Assembly (NCBI RefSeq): GCF_037975245.1
Contig: NC_092577.1
Coordinates: 30,655,398-30,719,397 of the forward strand
Source: Apostichopus japonicus
Lineage: Eukaryota > Echinodermata > Holothuroidea > Aspidochirotida > Stichopodidae
DNA: 64,000 bases
Direction: 5' to 3'
Positions within the stretch are counted from its first letter, which is position 1. Every line of letters starts with the position of its first letter. A program made the position numbers and the translations under genes. Shown piece after piece: positions 1 through 12,600 of this stretch. The notes beneath the pieces were generated by a model that was not told the DNA's origin, did not search any database, and saw only the letters and a list, made by a program, of their open reading frames with translations.

Positions 1-14
1 ATGATGAGTTGCTA

Positions 15-1101
15 TCACAATGCTGATGATAGTGGCAGCCACAAACTGGCCAGAGCCACGCCCCACAAATTCGGGCTATTTACTTGGTGATTTAATCCTG
101 CACAGTGAACAAACCAACTTTCAGCATAAACAGGTGACCATGAGAAAACTTTGTTGGCAGTGACTAAGACCACCATCAAACCAAAGGGTATACATATATT
201 GTTTTCATGTACATACAAAAGTTTAAATCAATTGAAACAAGTACGATACGACTTGGGCAAGTCAGAGAATAATTTAGGGTAAACATTTTCAGCAGCAGTT
301 TTGAAGGCTATGAAACGTCCTCAGATTTGGCACGTTAAGCGACGTTCAAAACAAGTCCTGTAGAAAATCAACCAACGGAATCAATCATGACAACTCTTTG
401 GCCACCTCTAGTGTATTGTTCAACTACACACAAAAACAATTTTTTGTTTTTATTTTCTGTGTTACCAAATGAATTTTATCATATTATAATTCTATCTAAT
501 TCAAATTTTAGTTCTCCTGTTATTATTCAGAAGAAACTATAACACACAGTAAAGTAGAAAACTAGCATTATATGAAGGACACTATAAAATCATATCAAAA
601 ATATTGTTAAAGGGCCATAAGAAAACAAATTTCAAAATAAAGAAACAGAATCTTCAATTCAACAAAGGTTATTGAAAGATTATAGACAAGAAAGAGACAG
701 GACAGGAGAAAACTGAAACAAGAAAAATAAACAGGAAAGATCAAAAGAAAGATCAAAATAAGTGAGTGAAGAAGGCATTACTGAAAAAAGGAAAGAACAG
801 ACTAACATGAGAGTACCTTACCATTATACTAGTGAAATGTTGTTAGTGTATGTCGCAATGAAATGCCTATTCACATCTGCAGTTTTACAGGCTTTGTGCT
901 AACAAGCATCTTACCAGTAAGGTAGATGGGAAGTTGCAGTAGAAGAATCAAGACGGCTAAGAGAGGGGCACAGTAAATATGTTTTGACATGTACAGCTCA
1001 AACTGTTTGATGCCAAAGTATCGAACGAAGATGGAGAGAATGCTAGGGACTACACACAAGACATCCCAATTTGGTGCGAATAACTCCACTACATCATACA
1101 T
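15..1101 (-). CDS. Candidate two-exon membrane-protein gene fragment (unrecognised)
   Basis: A minus-strand open stretch from an ATG at 1101 runs to a good 5' splice site (TACTG|GTAAGA, exon end at 915). It encodes about 62 residues including a strongly hydrophobic run (CAPLLAVLILLLQLPIYLTG). A possible second exon lies in the frame open from about 163 down to a stop at 15-17, entered through an acceptor ending CTTAG or GTGCAG. Both acceptors keep the phase left by the first exon. The second piece would add up to 49 residues and ends in another hydrophobic patch. I recognise no family. The ATG is preceded by an out-of-frame short upstream ORF. Chance open frames of this size occur elsewhere in the window, so the main support is the donor site and the membrane-like composition. 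It could be the 5' part of a gene continuing left of the window. Confidence 0.25.
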
Positions 1102-3048
1102 GTATCATTTAGGAGTTGCCCAAGTCTGAACAATGTATATATGTTCCTTAAACCTAACAACATATTTGTACAAATTATCAATGTTTTTTTCTACAGTTTG
1201 AACAAATCTTAGCCTAGAAGGAACTGCCCAACAGATTTCACATTCTACATCCCTTAAAAAAAAATCCTGTTCCAGGATCTTGTGTTCATTGCAATGCTGA
1301 CAGTCACATTAAGAATGTTACTAGGCTTTGGCAAGTAATGTGGTTCTACATAAGGGCTACAACTGCTGCTTGCCTAAACTAAAGACAGGTTTGTAATGTT
1401 AACCTAATTAGCCTAACCTAACTAAGTTAGACCTAACCATAATTTGTGTAAGCCTAAGTTAGTGTTAGGTCTAACCAGACAATTTAAATTAGGCCTAACG
1501 TTAGGGCTAGGAGAATAACTAGTCTGTTTGCGATCGGCTTGATAGAACTTCGTTTACATTTTAATTGATCAGACGCTGTGTTTTTATCCAACTTAATTAA
1601 TAGGTTAGATCTTCTACGAATTTAGCCAAGGTTCATCAATTGGCTAGGCCTCAACAGTATTCAGCAAGAACATGTGGTTGCCTCGCCTTATATTTGTACT
1701 TAAGTTGTAGTTCGCATTAGTCCATTGGGTGGTCGCATGCCCACCTAGGCTACTAAACTTCAATGTAAACGCCCAAAACAAGTGAAATCTTTGTTAACGA
1801 CAAATTAAAATACCTAAAGTTAACCGAAAATTACGAACCGTATTGAACCTGTACATGAGGGTGCGAATATGGGGGAAATCCACGGTTAAAACTGGATAAA
1901 ACCGTCGACCAACGTGTAATCTCCTTCTGGTGTACATGTCACGAAAAAGAATGAAAGGAATATGTACCGTACTACTGCTATTGCTAGTGAAGCATGCAGT
2001 ACTACTATTGTATGGCATAGTACGGAGCTCGAGAGTGGCAAGTCTATACACTGTATATATTCGTATACATATGTACCAAGGTAACAATGAGGAAACCACA
2101 ATGACACAAGGCGACTAGATACGAAATGGAAGCCAAAACTTGACGGTGACAAATTTTCTTAAAAGTTGTTCAGATTAACCTCTATTATGAGGAATAAATC
2201 TTTCCTTAAAACCGAAGACACTGTTCATCATATTAAACAAATGTATCAAAGAATTTCATTTTAAAGGAAAGATCCAATGAGACTTCTAAAATAAGTTTCC
2301 AAGTAATTAATTCCTACATTGTGGTACCTAGATGCCTTCTGCATTCTGTTCTAAACATTCTAATTTTTGCTTTCTAAACCCTTTTGGTAACCATACTTTC
2401 CCAAGAAATAAGGAGCAATGTTAAATTCCACACATCCTTTTCATCTATCATCAGGATTTATTCATCCATAACCAATCTGATGTTTATTATGACAACAAAC
2501 CATTTCTAATGTGTAGGAAAGTGTATGGTACGCATCTAGTACATTTATTCTATTTGACAATGGACATGCGCATAAATCTTATGCAAATCTTCCTTTGTAA
2601 ATACTTGCAAATTCCAAACATTCCTCATAAACTTTCGGTTCTCTCATTTTCCGGGGTTTTATTTAGCAATTTGAGTTTTGAAGACGATATCCACTTCAAC
2701 AGATGTAAAACGCGACATATTTTGAAACGGTCTCTGTGGGATTTTCAATAACAAAACTGGCGCTTTATAAAAGCTTTGGCGACTTTCATTTCTCTTGGCT
2801 AACGGTTACATGATTGCGCAATAACAATAACCTGACTGAGGGAGTCTAACAGCTAACAGTGTACAGATAGTATATACTTTTACAGTCGGGGCTATCTGTA
2901 TCATGATGGTACGAACTTCACTTGACCTTAAAAGTTAGAACGGCATGATCACATTGTAACAGTCTCGATGTAACGGAACTTTGGTTAAAAAGACGCCCAT
3001 TTTTTCCGTGCATAAAATATATCTTGGGTGACTTTCCTTTAAAAAGTA
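1102..3048. other. Gene-free stretch upstream of palindrome array
   Basis: No convincing exon is visible. About 1385-1510 is dense in CCTAA/TTAGG-type words (for example CTAACCTAACTAAG and TTAGGCCTAACGTTAGG). They are not in a regular array, so I do not call them telomeric. The rest is AT-rich unique-looking sequence; short open frames at 1.8-2.15 kb overlap on both strands and look random. Confidence 0.5.
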
Positions 3049-3727
3049 CCGTGCGTATGGAAAGCCGTTTTAACATTTAATAAGGAATTTCAGATATCTC
3101 GAAATAATTTCAGATATCTCAAATTAAATTACAGATATCTCCAATTTATTCAAGATATCTACAAATAATTGCAGATATCTTAAAATCAATTTCAGATATC
3201 TCGAAATACAAGGGAATTTCAGATATCTGAAATTGAATTCGAGATATCTCGAATTCAATTACAGATATCTGAAAATACCTGATTAAATGTTAAAATGGCC
3301 TTCCATACGTGCCATTTTAACATTTAATCGGGAATTTCTGCATTTACATTACAGATATCTTAATTGAATTCAATTTCAGATATCTCGAATTCAATTTCAG
3401 ATATCTCGAATTCAATTTCAGATATCTGAAATAGAATTTCAGATATCTCGAATTCAATTTCGGATATCTCGAATTCAATTTCAGATATCTCAAATTCAAA
3501 TTCAGATATCTGAATTAGAATTTCAGATATCTCGAAATCTATTTTAGATATCTCGAATTCAATTTCAGATATCTGAAATAAAATTTCAGATATCTCGAAT
3601 TAAATTTAAGATATCTCGAATTTAATTTTAGATATCTGAAATAGAATTTTAGATATCTAAAATAAGAAACAATTTAAGATATCTGAAATTCCCGATTAAA
3701 TGTTAAAATGGCTTTCCATACGTGCGG
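3049..3727. mobile_element. GATATC-palindrome array element with terminal inverted repeats, copy 1
   Basis: The ends are inverted copies: GTGCGTATGGAAAGCC followed by TTTTAACATTTAAT on the left, and the reverse complement at 3690-3726 on the right. Between them I count about 25 GATATC hexamers, each inside a larger near-palindrome such as TTTCAGATATCTCGAATT, usually 20-21 bp apart. A third, internal copy of the end sequence at about 3283-3333 splits the array into two blocks, as if two elements share one junction. There is no coding capacity. A related copy lies at 52549-53318. I infer a non-autonomous foldback or MITE-like element that has amplified an internal palindrome; I do not recognise a named family. 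Confidence 0.75.
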
Positions 3728-4130
3728 GTCTCGTCTATTAATGAGAAACTATACATGATTAATTTCCTCGGAACGTGGACAGCTTAATTCCTGGATATGC
3801 AATCGTGGATCCCAATGGTGGAGTTGGGACCGTTTTCACCCCACACACAAAAATATTGTACCTTTGTACCTATGTATGCATGAGGTCTTAAAAGAAAGTA
3901 TTGGGAAGGCGCTTGATAATCCTTATTTTTCGCAAATCTATGGGAGGAGTTGGGGACTGGTGGTCCAGCCGGCGATGGCAATATTGAGAGAATTGAACTG
4001 CCGCTCAAATTTGTATGCACGTATCGCAACCTGCACGGTATGACATCACTGTTACATCAATTTTCTTACAGCCACCGTATATTGATATTGTATGGCGAAG
4101 CTCAGATGATGATTGACCACATGTCGGTCA
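3728..4130. other. Short unique spacer
   Basis: Low-copy-looking DNA between the palindrome array and the G-rich repeats. Overlapping open frames on both strands (3784-4189) have no recognisable domain. Confidence 0.4.
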
Positions 4131-6250
4131 GTAGGGGGGCACAGGGGGGGGGGGAACGCTCCACTCAAAGTTTAAAGAAACAAATTTAAAGTGCTTAAAT
4201 TTTTATGACCCAAGTTTGTTAATGAAATTACCCTCTTCATTCTGTAATTATAAGTGCCGTTTTGATGGAACATTAACAAATGGTATTAAAGTAGCTGTTT
4301 TCCTCTTCGTGATAAACATTCCAATAGGTTGGAATTGATCATGTGTGTCGTCAAACCAAGTAATGTATTTTGTTGCCCTTAGAAGCTTAAATTGTACCCC
4401 TTCATCCTTCCCCTGCCTCCTATAGTTGATACCTCTTCCACCGTCACTGGAACGGCCATCGTTTTATTCTCACCTCCGACGGATCGGCTCTCAAAACTTA
4501 ATAAATAAGTAATAAGTAAATAAGTAATAAATAAGTTAGTGCCACTTAGTGAACGTATAATAAAAAGCAGTGGCGTGCACAAAGTGGCAGGATGGGGGGG
4601 GGGGGGGGACTGGACCTACCTCCGATCGTCAGTCAGGGGAAATGATACAATCGGGGATTTGTGCATTCAGCCGGGAAGAATTGGGCTCCCCCTACAATTT
4701 GCAACCTCACACAAAGTGTTTATTAGAAATACCTTTATGTAGTGTCAGGGGCAGGGGGTAGCCAGGTTTTTGGTGTGGGTGGGGGAGTAAAATTTCTGTC
4801 CCCATTTTCAGGCACATATCGGTAGATCACCGTCCTGGGGGAGGGGTTTAAGGGGAGGGTGTCCCCCTCGTCATTTGATTTTTTTGGGGGCAAAATGGTG
4901 CTATCATTTCCATTCTTTTTAAACTACAGTCGTGTACTAAAAAAAAATTGTTTGGGTACAAAAACTTTACCAATTTGTGGGAAAATAAAACAAAAAATAA
5001 TGTGCTCGCCTGCGCGCTCGAAAACCATCCAGTTATATCACACATTGAAAAAATATTAATTTGAATACACATATATGGACACTCAGAGACACACTGCAAA
5101 CTCGCGAGTTACGCCCATATATTTGAGGTGAACGCTCATTATTATATATTTCGTGGTTGCCCCCCCCCCCCCCCGCAAGTTGCGCACACATATTCTTGAG
5201 GTGAAAACTGCGACAATTAAGGGAAGCTTTCAATACTGGGAGATTGCCACAGACCTGACAATACCACCCTCCAGGGAGGAGAACTGAAGCTAAGAAAAAA
5301 GAATACCTTTGCTAAGGCTGGGCAATAGTTTGTATAAAGGGGTCGAGGAGAAGGGATTTTTGCATTCAGCCGGGAAGAATTGGACAACTACTATGGGTGT
5401 CATCCCCTCCCCCATATTGCAACTTCACACAAAGTATTTATTAGCAATACCTTGCTTGCGTTTGGGGCTACTTCTACAGACCAAATTTATAGTATAAATG
5501 TGCCATAGATGATATGTACCAAGTCTAATTTTCCCTGGGGCAAGATCCCCAACTCCCCGCTCCATAGGAGATGGCTTAAATGAACACAGGACAGCCCCCC
5601 CCCCCCCACCCACTAAAATATAACTCCTTCAGTCGTCTCTGGTCCACTCCCATAAACAGGTTGACGCCCAGTCCTTATTATTTTAGTATTCATTGTTTAT
5701 TAGCACAACGTTCCGTTTAGATCGAGCTGCTTATGCAAACCTTACTTATGGTCTAAAAATATGCCTCAGAATGAATGAAACATTCGACTTCTAAAATCAT
5801 TTTATGGGGGGGGGGGAAGACCCCACAGCAGCCTCCCCCTCCCCCTCCCCTCCATGCATGGGCTGAGTTGGCTTCAAAGACACCACGGCAGCACCACTCC
5901 TTTACAAAATACTTCATTTGCATTAGGCCCTTACATAAATATTCAGGTCTCTACCAAAATTCAGTAGGGAAAATTTTGGAGTTTGCTGTTATTTATTATC
6001 ACTACCTTGCGTTTAGAGATACATTTGTAGACCTAAATTATAATTTAAATACGCCTCAGAATGTTTCGGGGAGAACTTCTAACCCCTTTACAGGAACATA
6101 GACTGCAATGCTCCTCTTGTAGTACCCCTCCTTCGTAAAATCCTGCATACGCCTTTGGCCATTTCACAGAAGTTCAGACCCAGTCGGGGAAATGTGCGAT
6201 CCCTCCTCCTCCCCCTCATCGCCCCCTTCCCCACCTGATATCCTGTGCAC
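4131..6250. repeat. Diverged interspersed repeat copies with long G/C runs
   Basis: At least two diverged copies of one sequence are visible. GCATTCAGCCGGGAAGAATTGG occurs near 4665 and 5363. Each is followed by TTGCAAC(C/T)TCACACAAAGT and a TTTATTAG(A/C)AATACCTT segment (4690-4740; 5415-5455). A third, weaker relative at 5900-6065 shares CTTGCGTTT, then a TAGACC(T/A)AAATT..TAAAT segment ending GCCTCAGAATG. Homopolymers of about 9-14 G or C sit at 4145, 4597, 5161, 5588 and 5807. No gene is supported; short open frames on both strands are incidental. Confidence 0.5.
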
Positions 6251-7049
6251 GTCACTGATAAATACCATCCTAGACTGCTGCTTCGGATTAAACTTAACTC
6301 ATGTAAAGAAGCATTTTTCTCAGCAGAGTGGTCCCAGACACAGCCCATGGAAAACCAAAACACATGGTTTTGCGTTATTTACCTTGAAGGTTAGAAAATC
6401 AACACCGACTCGTTTTTGCACACTGCACGCAAAGTTTAATCACGGGCTAGGCCAGCTAGCTAGCTACTGTACTGTTGTTAGTGTCTAAACGAGGAAAGTG
6501 CGACTCCTCAATTTAGCAACTGATGTGCATCAGTTTCAACTGATCGAACTCATGTTTGCTCCGTAGTGTTGCAAGATCTAGTACGGATCCACAGAGGTAA
6601 TTCATTACGCATTTTTCCATGCATTGGGCGCTATTTGCTCAAATAATTAGTAGTAACTTCGATCACAAGTTATTAAGGTAAAGTTAGCCTAACGTACAAA
6701 CGGTAACGATTCCATTACCTCGAGGTTGGCCTATCCATTTTTGCACCCAGTTGAGTTGTCTGTCTGTCGTCTGTCCTCTGTTACTCATGTCACATGTGTT
6801 TGTTTTGGTACAGAGTCGGCCCACATACGAAATACTATCACTACCGCAGAGTTACATCAACGATCTAACTTAAGCCAAGTGAGAATTAAGAAACCTAGGA
6901 CCTGTCATTTTTGTTCTAATGCTGCAAAATGTTTTCACACAATGCCTATTAATCAATAATAATGTTCAAGGTAACGTGTTGCCAGGGTGTAAAGTTACTG
7001 TCCGAACAAGGCCTGTACAGTATAGTTAGGCCGAACTAATGACTATTGT
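6251..7049. other. Gene-free stretch
   Basis: AT-rich sequence without recognisable exon or repeat apart from GCTAGCTAGCTAC near 6455. The DIDO1 5' end has not been located and could lie here or closer to 9.5 kb, but nothing marks it. Confidence 0.35.
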
Positions 7050-7053
7050 TTAA

Positions 7054-8682
7054 AGACCAAATATGGAGGCAATTTTTGTTGTTGAGATTTTCCATTAATT
7101 TAGGAGTTTACATACCCATAATCAACATGTGTAAAAAATAATCTTCGAAAACCTACTATAACCCATCAAAAACGACCACGAAAATGGACATTTTGGGTAG
7201 TCACGTGACATGAACCTCTGGAATGTCTGAAAACAGAGATTGACCCAAAGGAGCCTCTGGTCACCGTGTGACGTCAAAGTTTGTATACCGCGAAAATCAA
7301 ACGCTGATATAGGCACTGTTTGTACACAGATAGCGAACAATTGTACTGTTTTTGACTTCCAATTTCGAGCGTTTGAAAAGCTGTTAGCTTAAAACAAGAA
7401 CACATGAAGGTTAACAACAAGTTTTAAGACAATTATAAGCAGAAATTTTAGTTAAATTGCTTATTTTATTAGCAAAATTTCCACTCAAATGGAGGCATCT
7501 TTTACATAGCGTAGCGTCAATAGGTCCGTACGGTACAATATACTTACATAGTACTTACTCGTTTTAATATCCAAAAGTATACAAACACAGAAAAAGTATC
7601 CTGTCAATAAACAAATTTAGCAGTGAATATCCTAATCCACGATTCTTGTTCAATCCTGGGCGAAAAACTACCGTGAGTCTGTGTAATTCCATAGAGTTAG
7701 GTCTAGTTGAAACAGGCCTTGACCAGTACTAACATCCCACAATCACAAGACAGTCACTAACGAAATAAAACGTCCGATCGCTACATACTACCGTTTTTAT
7801 TCAACTCCTTGGACCATGCAGATGTCGGAATAAACAGAACGGACAATATTACACATGTATCACGAACTCACGATACTGGAATACAACAAATGAAATAGAT
7901 AAATCCTAACATGGCTATTTACACATGCTGTGAGCCAACGCCGGCGAGAGTTGTAATAAACTACCGTACATGTACTAACAACGCTATACCCTTGGCACGG
8001 TATATATATATATACGGTCATCTCTTACAGTAAATATATTACTGTCAATTGCGTGATATAATGTTACATGTAAGGACGTCCAGGGCGTGTTTACGGTCAA
8101 TTTCACATTAGCTATGTCCGACCATGGTCCGACACAGCTATCGACAGTATATAATTTTCACAGAATGAGACATTTGCAGCATACACAGAAGCAGGGTCAT
8201 GCATGTGGACTCATGGGCATGAGATACTCCGGGTGCTGAAAAATCTTTCCGCGTGGATCTCAAAAATTTGATCCAAAGTCTGCCGCGTTTTACGTCGGTT
8301 CTTTTACTCGAAAATCTAAAAAAGCTGATGCTTTTGTTGGATGAGGTATAGCTGCAACCTCCAACAACACAGAATTGTGACATTTTGAGGAAAAAGGAGT
8401 AATATCGTTGATGTTTTTGGCAGCTCAAGTATACGACTTTACACACTAAAAGTATAGTTGTGAGTGAGGTATACAAACGTTGACGTCACATGGTCACCTG
8501 ATGTCTTAGGAATGTTTCAGGAATGTCTGAAATAGAAGCTGACTTTTCGTCCCATTTTTCACTTATTTAACGTCCGAAATTGGTAAAGTTAATTACAGCA
8601 ATGTAATTGGAGTCAGTTAAGGATTACATACATGAAAAATGGTGGGATTTTATGTTCATCGAAAAGTCTCCATAGTTGGTCT
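7054..8682 (-). mobile_element. TTAA-flanked DNA transposon with THAP fragment (Kolobok-like?)
   Basis: TTAA at 7050-7053 and 8683-8686 flanks matching inverted ends: AGACCAAATATGGAGGC on the left against AGACCAACTATGGAGAC read from the right (15 of 17). A second, subterminal inverted pair lies about 0.2 kb in. It is GGTCACCGTGTGACGTCAAA at 7259 with its partner near 8466-8497, both running on into a GTTTGTATACC motif. Inside, on the minus strand, is a THAP-type zinc-finger fragment. Elements of the Kolobok superfamily use TTAA targets and have THAP-containing proteins, so this is the family I would test first. piggyBac also uses TTAA but its ends start differently. At 1.63 kb it is too short to carry a full transposase and is probably a deletion derivative. 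Confidence 0.6.
8138..8383 (-). pseudogene. THAP-type zinc-finger N-terminal fragment
   Basis: From the ATG at 8383 the peptide begins MSQFCVVGGCSYTSS and continues with SFFRFSSKRT..LWIKFLRSTR.DFSAP. This matches the start of THAP domains: an early C-x4-C pair, a phenylalanine-rich FFRF block, a conserved Trp and a basic stretch. The second metal pair (C-x2-H) expected some 35-50 residues after the first is not in frame; the segment reads SHAHESTCM instead, so the domain appears frameshifted or incomplete. The frame is open for 31 further codons upstream of this Met. It lies inside the TTAA-flanked element, so it is best read as a decayed transposon gene, not a host gene. Confidence 0.5.
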
Positions 8683-8686
8683 TTAA

Positions 8687-9523
8687 TGTTAGTGTGCATT
8701 AGTTGTAATAGTAATTAGACCTTTCGAATATTACCCAGGTTTAACTGAGGCCACATTATCTAAGCTAGGCTTTTGACTTGTATACAATTCATTGGTAAGG
8801 TCAGCTTGCAATGATTTGAATAATATAAACAGGCTTATGCCCATATGTAATCAGTGATAGGCCCTACATTTTTTGGGCTCCAACTTTCCTACAGAGCTAT
8901 TAATATTAAAACTTTGAACTTCTTCAGTCATAGTGCCCATTTGGTGAACTAAGAATGAGCACTGCCAAAAGCCTAGTGTTTGAGATTTTAGTGGTTGGCT
9001 GAAATTGCAGTCTATTTTATAATGGTGTCCTAAAAAATTTCAAGTTTGCTATTAGTAATTTTTTTTAGACTGTATATGCATAGTTTTGTTATTTCTTTCT
9101 TTAATCAAGTGCTAGGAAATTGTTGAAGTTAAAAAAAATCCTTTTTCTTGATCGAACCCTCCCTTACCCTCCCCCTCCATCCTCCCCACACATGCAATCA
9201 CCTTTGTTACCACAACTTGTCAGAACATATTCATAAACTAACATAATCCTTTTGTTTACTATTCAAACTGTACAAAAAACTTTTCATTCCGAGGTGTGAT
9301 TGCTTGAAATCTCAAAAATAACAAATTCTTATTGCAGAACTAACAGTATTTCTATTTTTGAGATTCCTTACAGAAAAACATAATAATAATAATAATAATT
9401 AAAAATAGACGCCAGTGAGCAAGTTTGGCAGAAATGCTCCTTCTTATACATGAAAAAAGTCACCCTGTAATGGTCATTTTTTTATCCAATTTTTGTTGAT
9501 AATTCAACCCTTGTTCTCTTTTT
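8687..9523. other. Region upstream of first DIDO1-like coding exon
   Basis: AT-rich sequence with a short (TAA)n tract at about 9381-9399 and a C-rich patch at 9160-9190. It may contain 5' UTR or promoter sequence for the gene at 9524, but no TATA box or initiator can be singled out. Confidence 0.35.
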
Positions 9524-9673
9524 ATGTCGAAGATGGAAGATGACAAAGCTGGACCGTCCAACCCTGTAATCAGTCAGTCTGCCAATGTGGTGGTACAAAG
9601 ATTGGACTCTGAATTCCCAACGTGGAATCTGACGGCATCTGTAGGAGATAGAGAAGCAGGTTCAGAAATAGAG
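9524..9673 (+). other. DIDO1: DIDO1-like coding exon 1
   Basis: Encodes 50 residues starting MSKMEDDKAGPSNP and ending GSEIE at donor GAG|GTTTGT, phase 0. The exon is not diagnostic alone. It is chosen because it supplies the only nearby ATG in phase with exon 2, whose frame is open back to its acceptor. If the acceptor at 9532 is real, translation starts at ATG 9533 and the 5' UTR lies in an exon further upstream. Confidence 0.6.
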
Positions 9674-12600
9674 GTTTGTCTTAAATTGCAAAAATCAATA
9701 AAGAATGAAGCCAAAAAAGGGATAGTTTTGGTTATATAATAGGTTATATTATAATTATTAAATTATTAATATTATTAATTATTAAAAAATGGTTATATGC
9801 CAGGAGTATTTTTTATTTTTTTTCTGGTGTTGGAATTTGGGGGGGGGGGGGATGGAGAGGGTTGGATAGTTGGCAGGGAAGAAATAAAGAAGTTTGTGGA
9901 TTCCTATTTCTGCAGACACTGTAAACCAAACAGACAACTTGCTTGCATTTTTGGTACAAATTTTTTGTCATTTGACATATGAAATTAAAGCATGATGGCA
10001 TTCACATAAACATGGATATGGTTTTTTTGAAAGAGATTTAGTTACAATGGTTGGATTATTTCTGATAAGACAAGTTGGTTTACCACTTTATCCAAGTATA
10101 AGAACTGTGTCCCAGAGAGAGTAAATGCAAAAGTAGAGCCTCCAGGGGATCATGGTCCACATATGATTGACCATCACAGTGAAACGTCAAACCGTGAAAA
10201 TATTGTTTGCTACAGTATATATGTTGCCTCTAAAGTTCTCATATAATATTTGATCATGAGGAATCATCAAATTTTTTCCTTTTTGGGGATGGGGGGCGGG
10301 GAGGGGAGGGGGTGTTGATGATAATCAGTGTTATTATGTTTGATTTTAAAAGTATCATCCGTTGCGCTTTTCTTATGTATTTCTGTATGCAAAACACCTG
10401 TCAGAGACATGAGTGGAAAGAGTAACAATTTTTTCTCCCCATTCCAATCCAATTAACTGTTTATCTTCACTTGTCTCTTGAAATAGTAAAGTTGTTTTCC
10501 AACACCGTTGTAGCCCCCTTACCTTCTCTAGCTTTTACTCGTTCCATCATAGACCCTTATTACTAATTTAACTCAATAGAATAGAACCTTTGTGCAAGAA
10601 TCAACATTACATGAATCAACATTACAAGAATCAAGTATTATAACATGGTCACCAAAGTAACTGCATTCTTAACCATGGTTTTCTGTAGGATTGTGGTCAT
10701 GATAATGGTCGCAATAGATGCATTTTTTTCTCCAAAGATGTGGATACTTATAAATTTAAATAGTTTCAAGAACAGAAATAAAAAACAAAAATGACTTTTA
10801 AATTCAGAACAGTGCAACTTTTAATCTTTACTATGGTTTTTATAAAAAGTAAAAACTCTCTAGTTTTTGTTGCCAGATCAAACACACTTGCCTTGAGAGA
10901 ATGAGATTATGAATATTCATGTCCCAAATTGATGACGATGCAGATCTGTTGAGAATTTTCAAAAGCTGCCTGAATGCTTTCATGCATTGTTTCAGTCTTG
11001 GTCTGTATAGAATAGAAGTAGCTGTTGACAATGAAATCGTGTAAAAACACTGAGAGAGAGAGAAAGTATGTAATAAGAGTGTAGAGTGTGATTTCAGGAC
11101 TGTTAATAAGTATCTGGATAGCTCTTATATGTTATATGCAGTACAGTTAGTAGGAATACATCTCAGTCTAAAAGTAAAAAGAGGAGAGTTTTGGGTTACA
11201 CATCCTGATTCCTGAAGTGTAGCTTGTCCTTGTGTACACATGTATAAGTTTGTTATTGTTTCTGATAATTTCATACAATTTTTTCAGAGTCTTGTAAACT
11301 AGAAAAGGAAACAATGTTGGGTAAAGGCATTTGGTAAATTGGCTCTTTTCTATTAGTATTCTCTTCATACACACTTTCATGTTTGAACTATTTAGTATCA
11401 TGTGGGGGGGGGGGATGGGGTACGTTAGCTGCCCGAGAAACACCAAGAAAGAATGGATGTGACTTGAATGGAATGTGTGTATGTACTCAATGTGAGGATT
11501 TTTCATGCTATGCATGTACTGTGATCAGGCGACTCAAATCAGGAGTCACACCCTACCCTTAACCCCCTCCCCCATACCCCGTCTGTGAATTGAACATCCA
11601 CCCGCAAATGGGGCACTCAATTCTTATTTCTAGCTATGGTGACTTTCTCTAAGATCATCATATCTGTTACAGGGTTTGTCAGAAGTGAAAACAAAACAAA
11701 ACAAAAACATGTTTTTTCAGTGAGACAGCTGTAGAGTGTTGCTTCAGAGTAAAAATTGTCATTTTAATAATTTAAAGGGAAACTGTTGTTGAGCCCTTAA
11801 AGCATTGCCCAAAATTCAGTTATATATATCAACAATCATGAGGATACCATTAACAATTAAAACTCCGTATCTAGGGAATCACAAGTTTATTTGATGCATT
11901 CCCACCCACGCACTGCAGATTCGAAGGTAGTACCGCTGCACACAAAACAATGCTCATGGACGGTATATGCTGAAACTACTAAACTATAACAGATTTTCAA
12001 ATTATTACAACGGTTAAAGGCGTTTTGTCCAGAAATCTAAAAAATAATATCTTCAGTCATCATGAAGCCATCTTGCAGACCAAATGATTTTGAGTTATGT
12101 ATACAGACAAGATATAGCCTTGGCCTATATAGTGTATCATTCAATGTCCATCACAACAGTAGTACCGGTAACAATATAACTTAGTAATAGTAACACTGCT
12201 CGACATACTGTGACTGTGAGCATCACTTTGTTGATAATTAAAGTAACTTTCATTCGAGCAATTCAACATGAGTTAGGCACACACTAACCCAGGCGACTAT
12301 TGCATAGAACATTCAAGTAAGGTGTGAAAAACACAATTGTAATTTTCAGAAGAAAGTGATTGAGCCATAGACCAGACTGCAGAGGAAAACAATGGACATT
12401 CACTGTGCGTCTGTGTTGACAGTCAGCTTGCAAAATACCGATTTACGTTTAAACAACATTTAGCGTACGTATGCATCTATCCAAAATTGGATAAATAGTT
12501 TACATTTACTTGAATTTTGAAGGTTTTTTTAACATTTTTTATAAATATTCCAAAGTCTTGACAAGTTGGGTAAAAATTAATTGTGTAAATGTTATTTAAG

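Noticed and set aside
1385-1510. TTAGG/CCTAA words suggesting interstitial telomere repeat
   Set aside because: Spacing is irregular and units vary; similar words occur throughout the window.
11168-11515. 115-codon minus-strand open frame in intron 1
   Set aside because: Composition is like the surrounding AT-rich DNA and I see no family motif.
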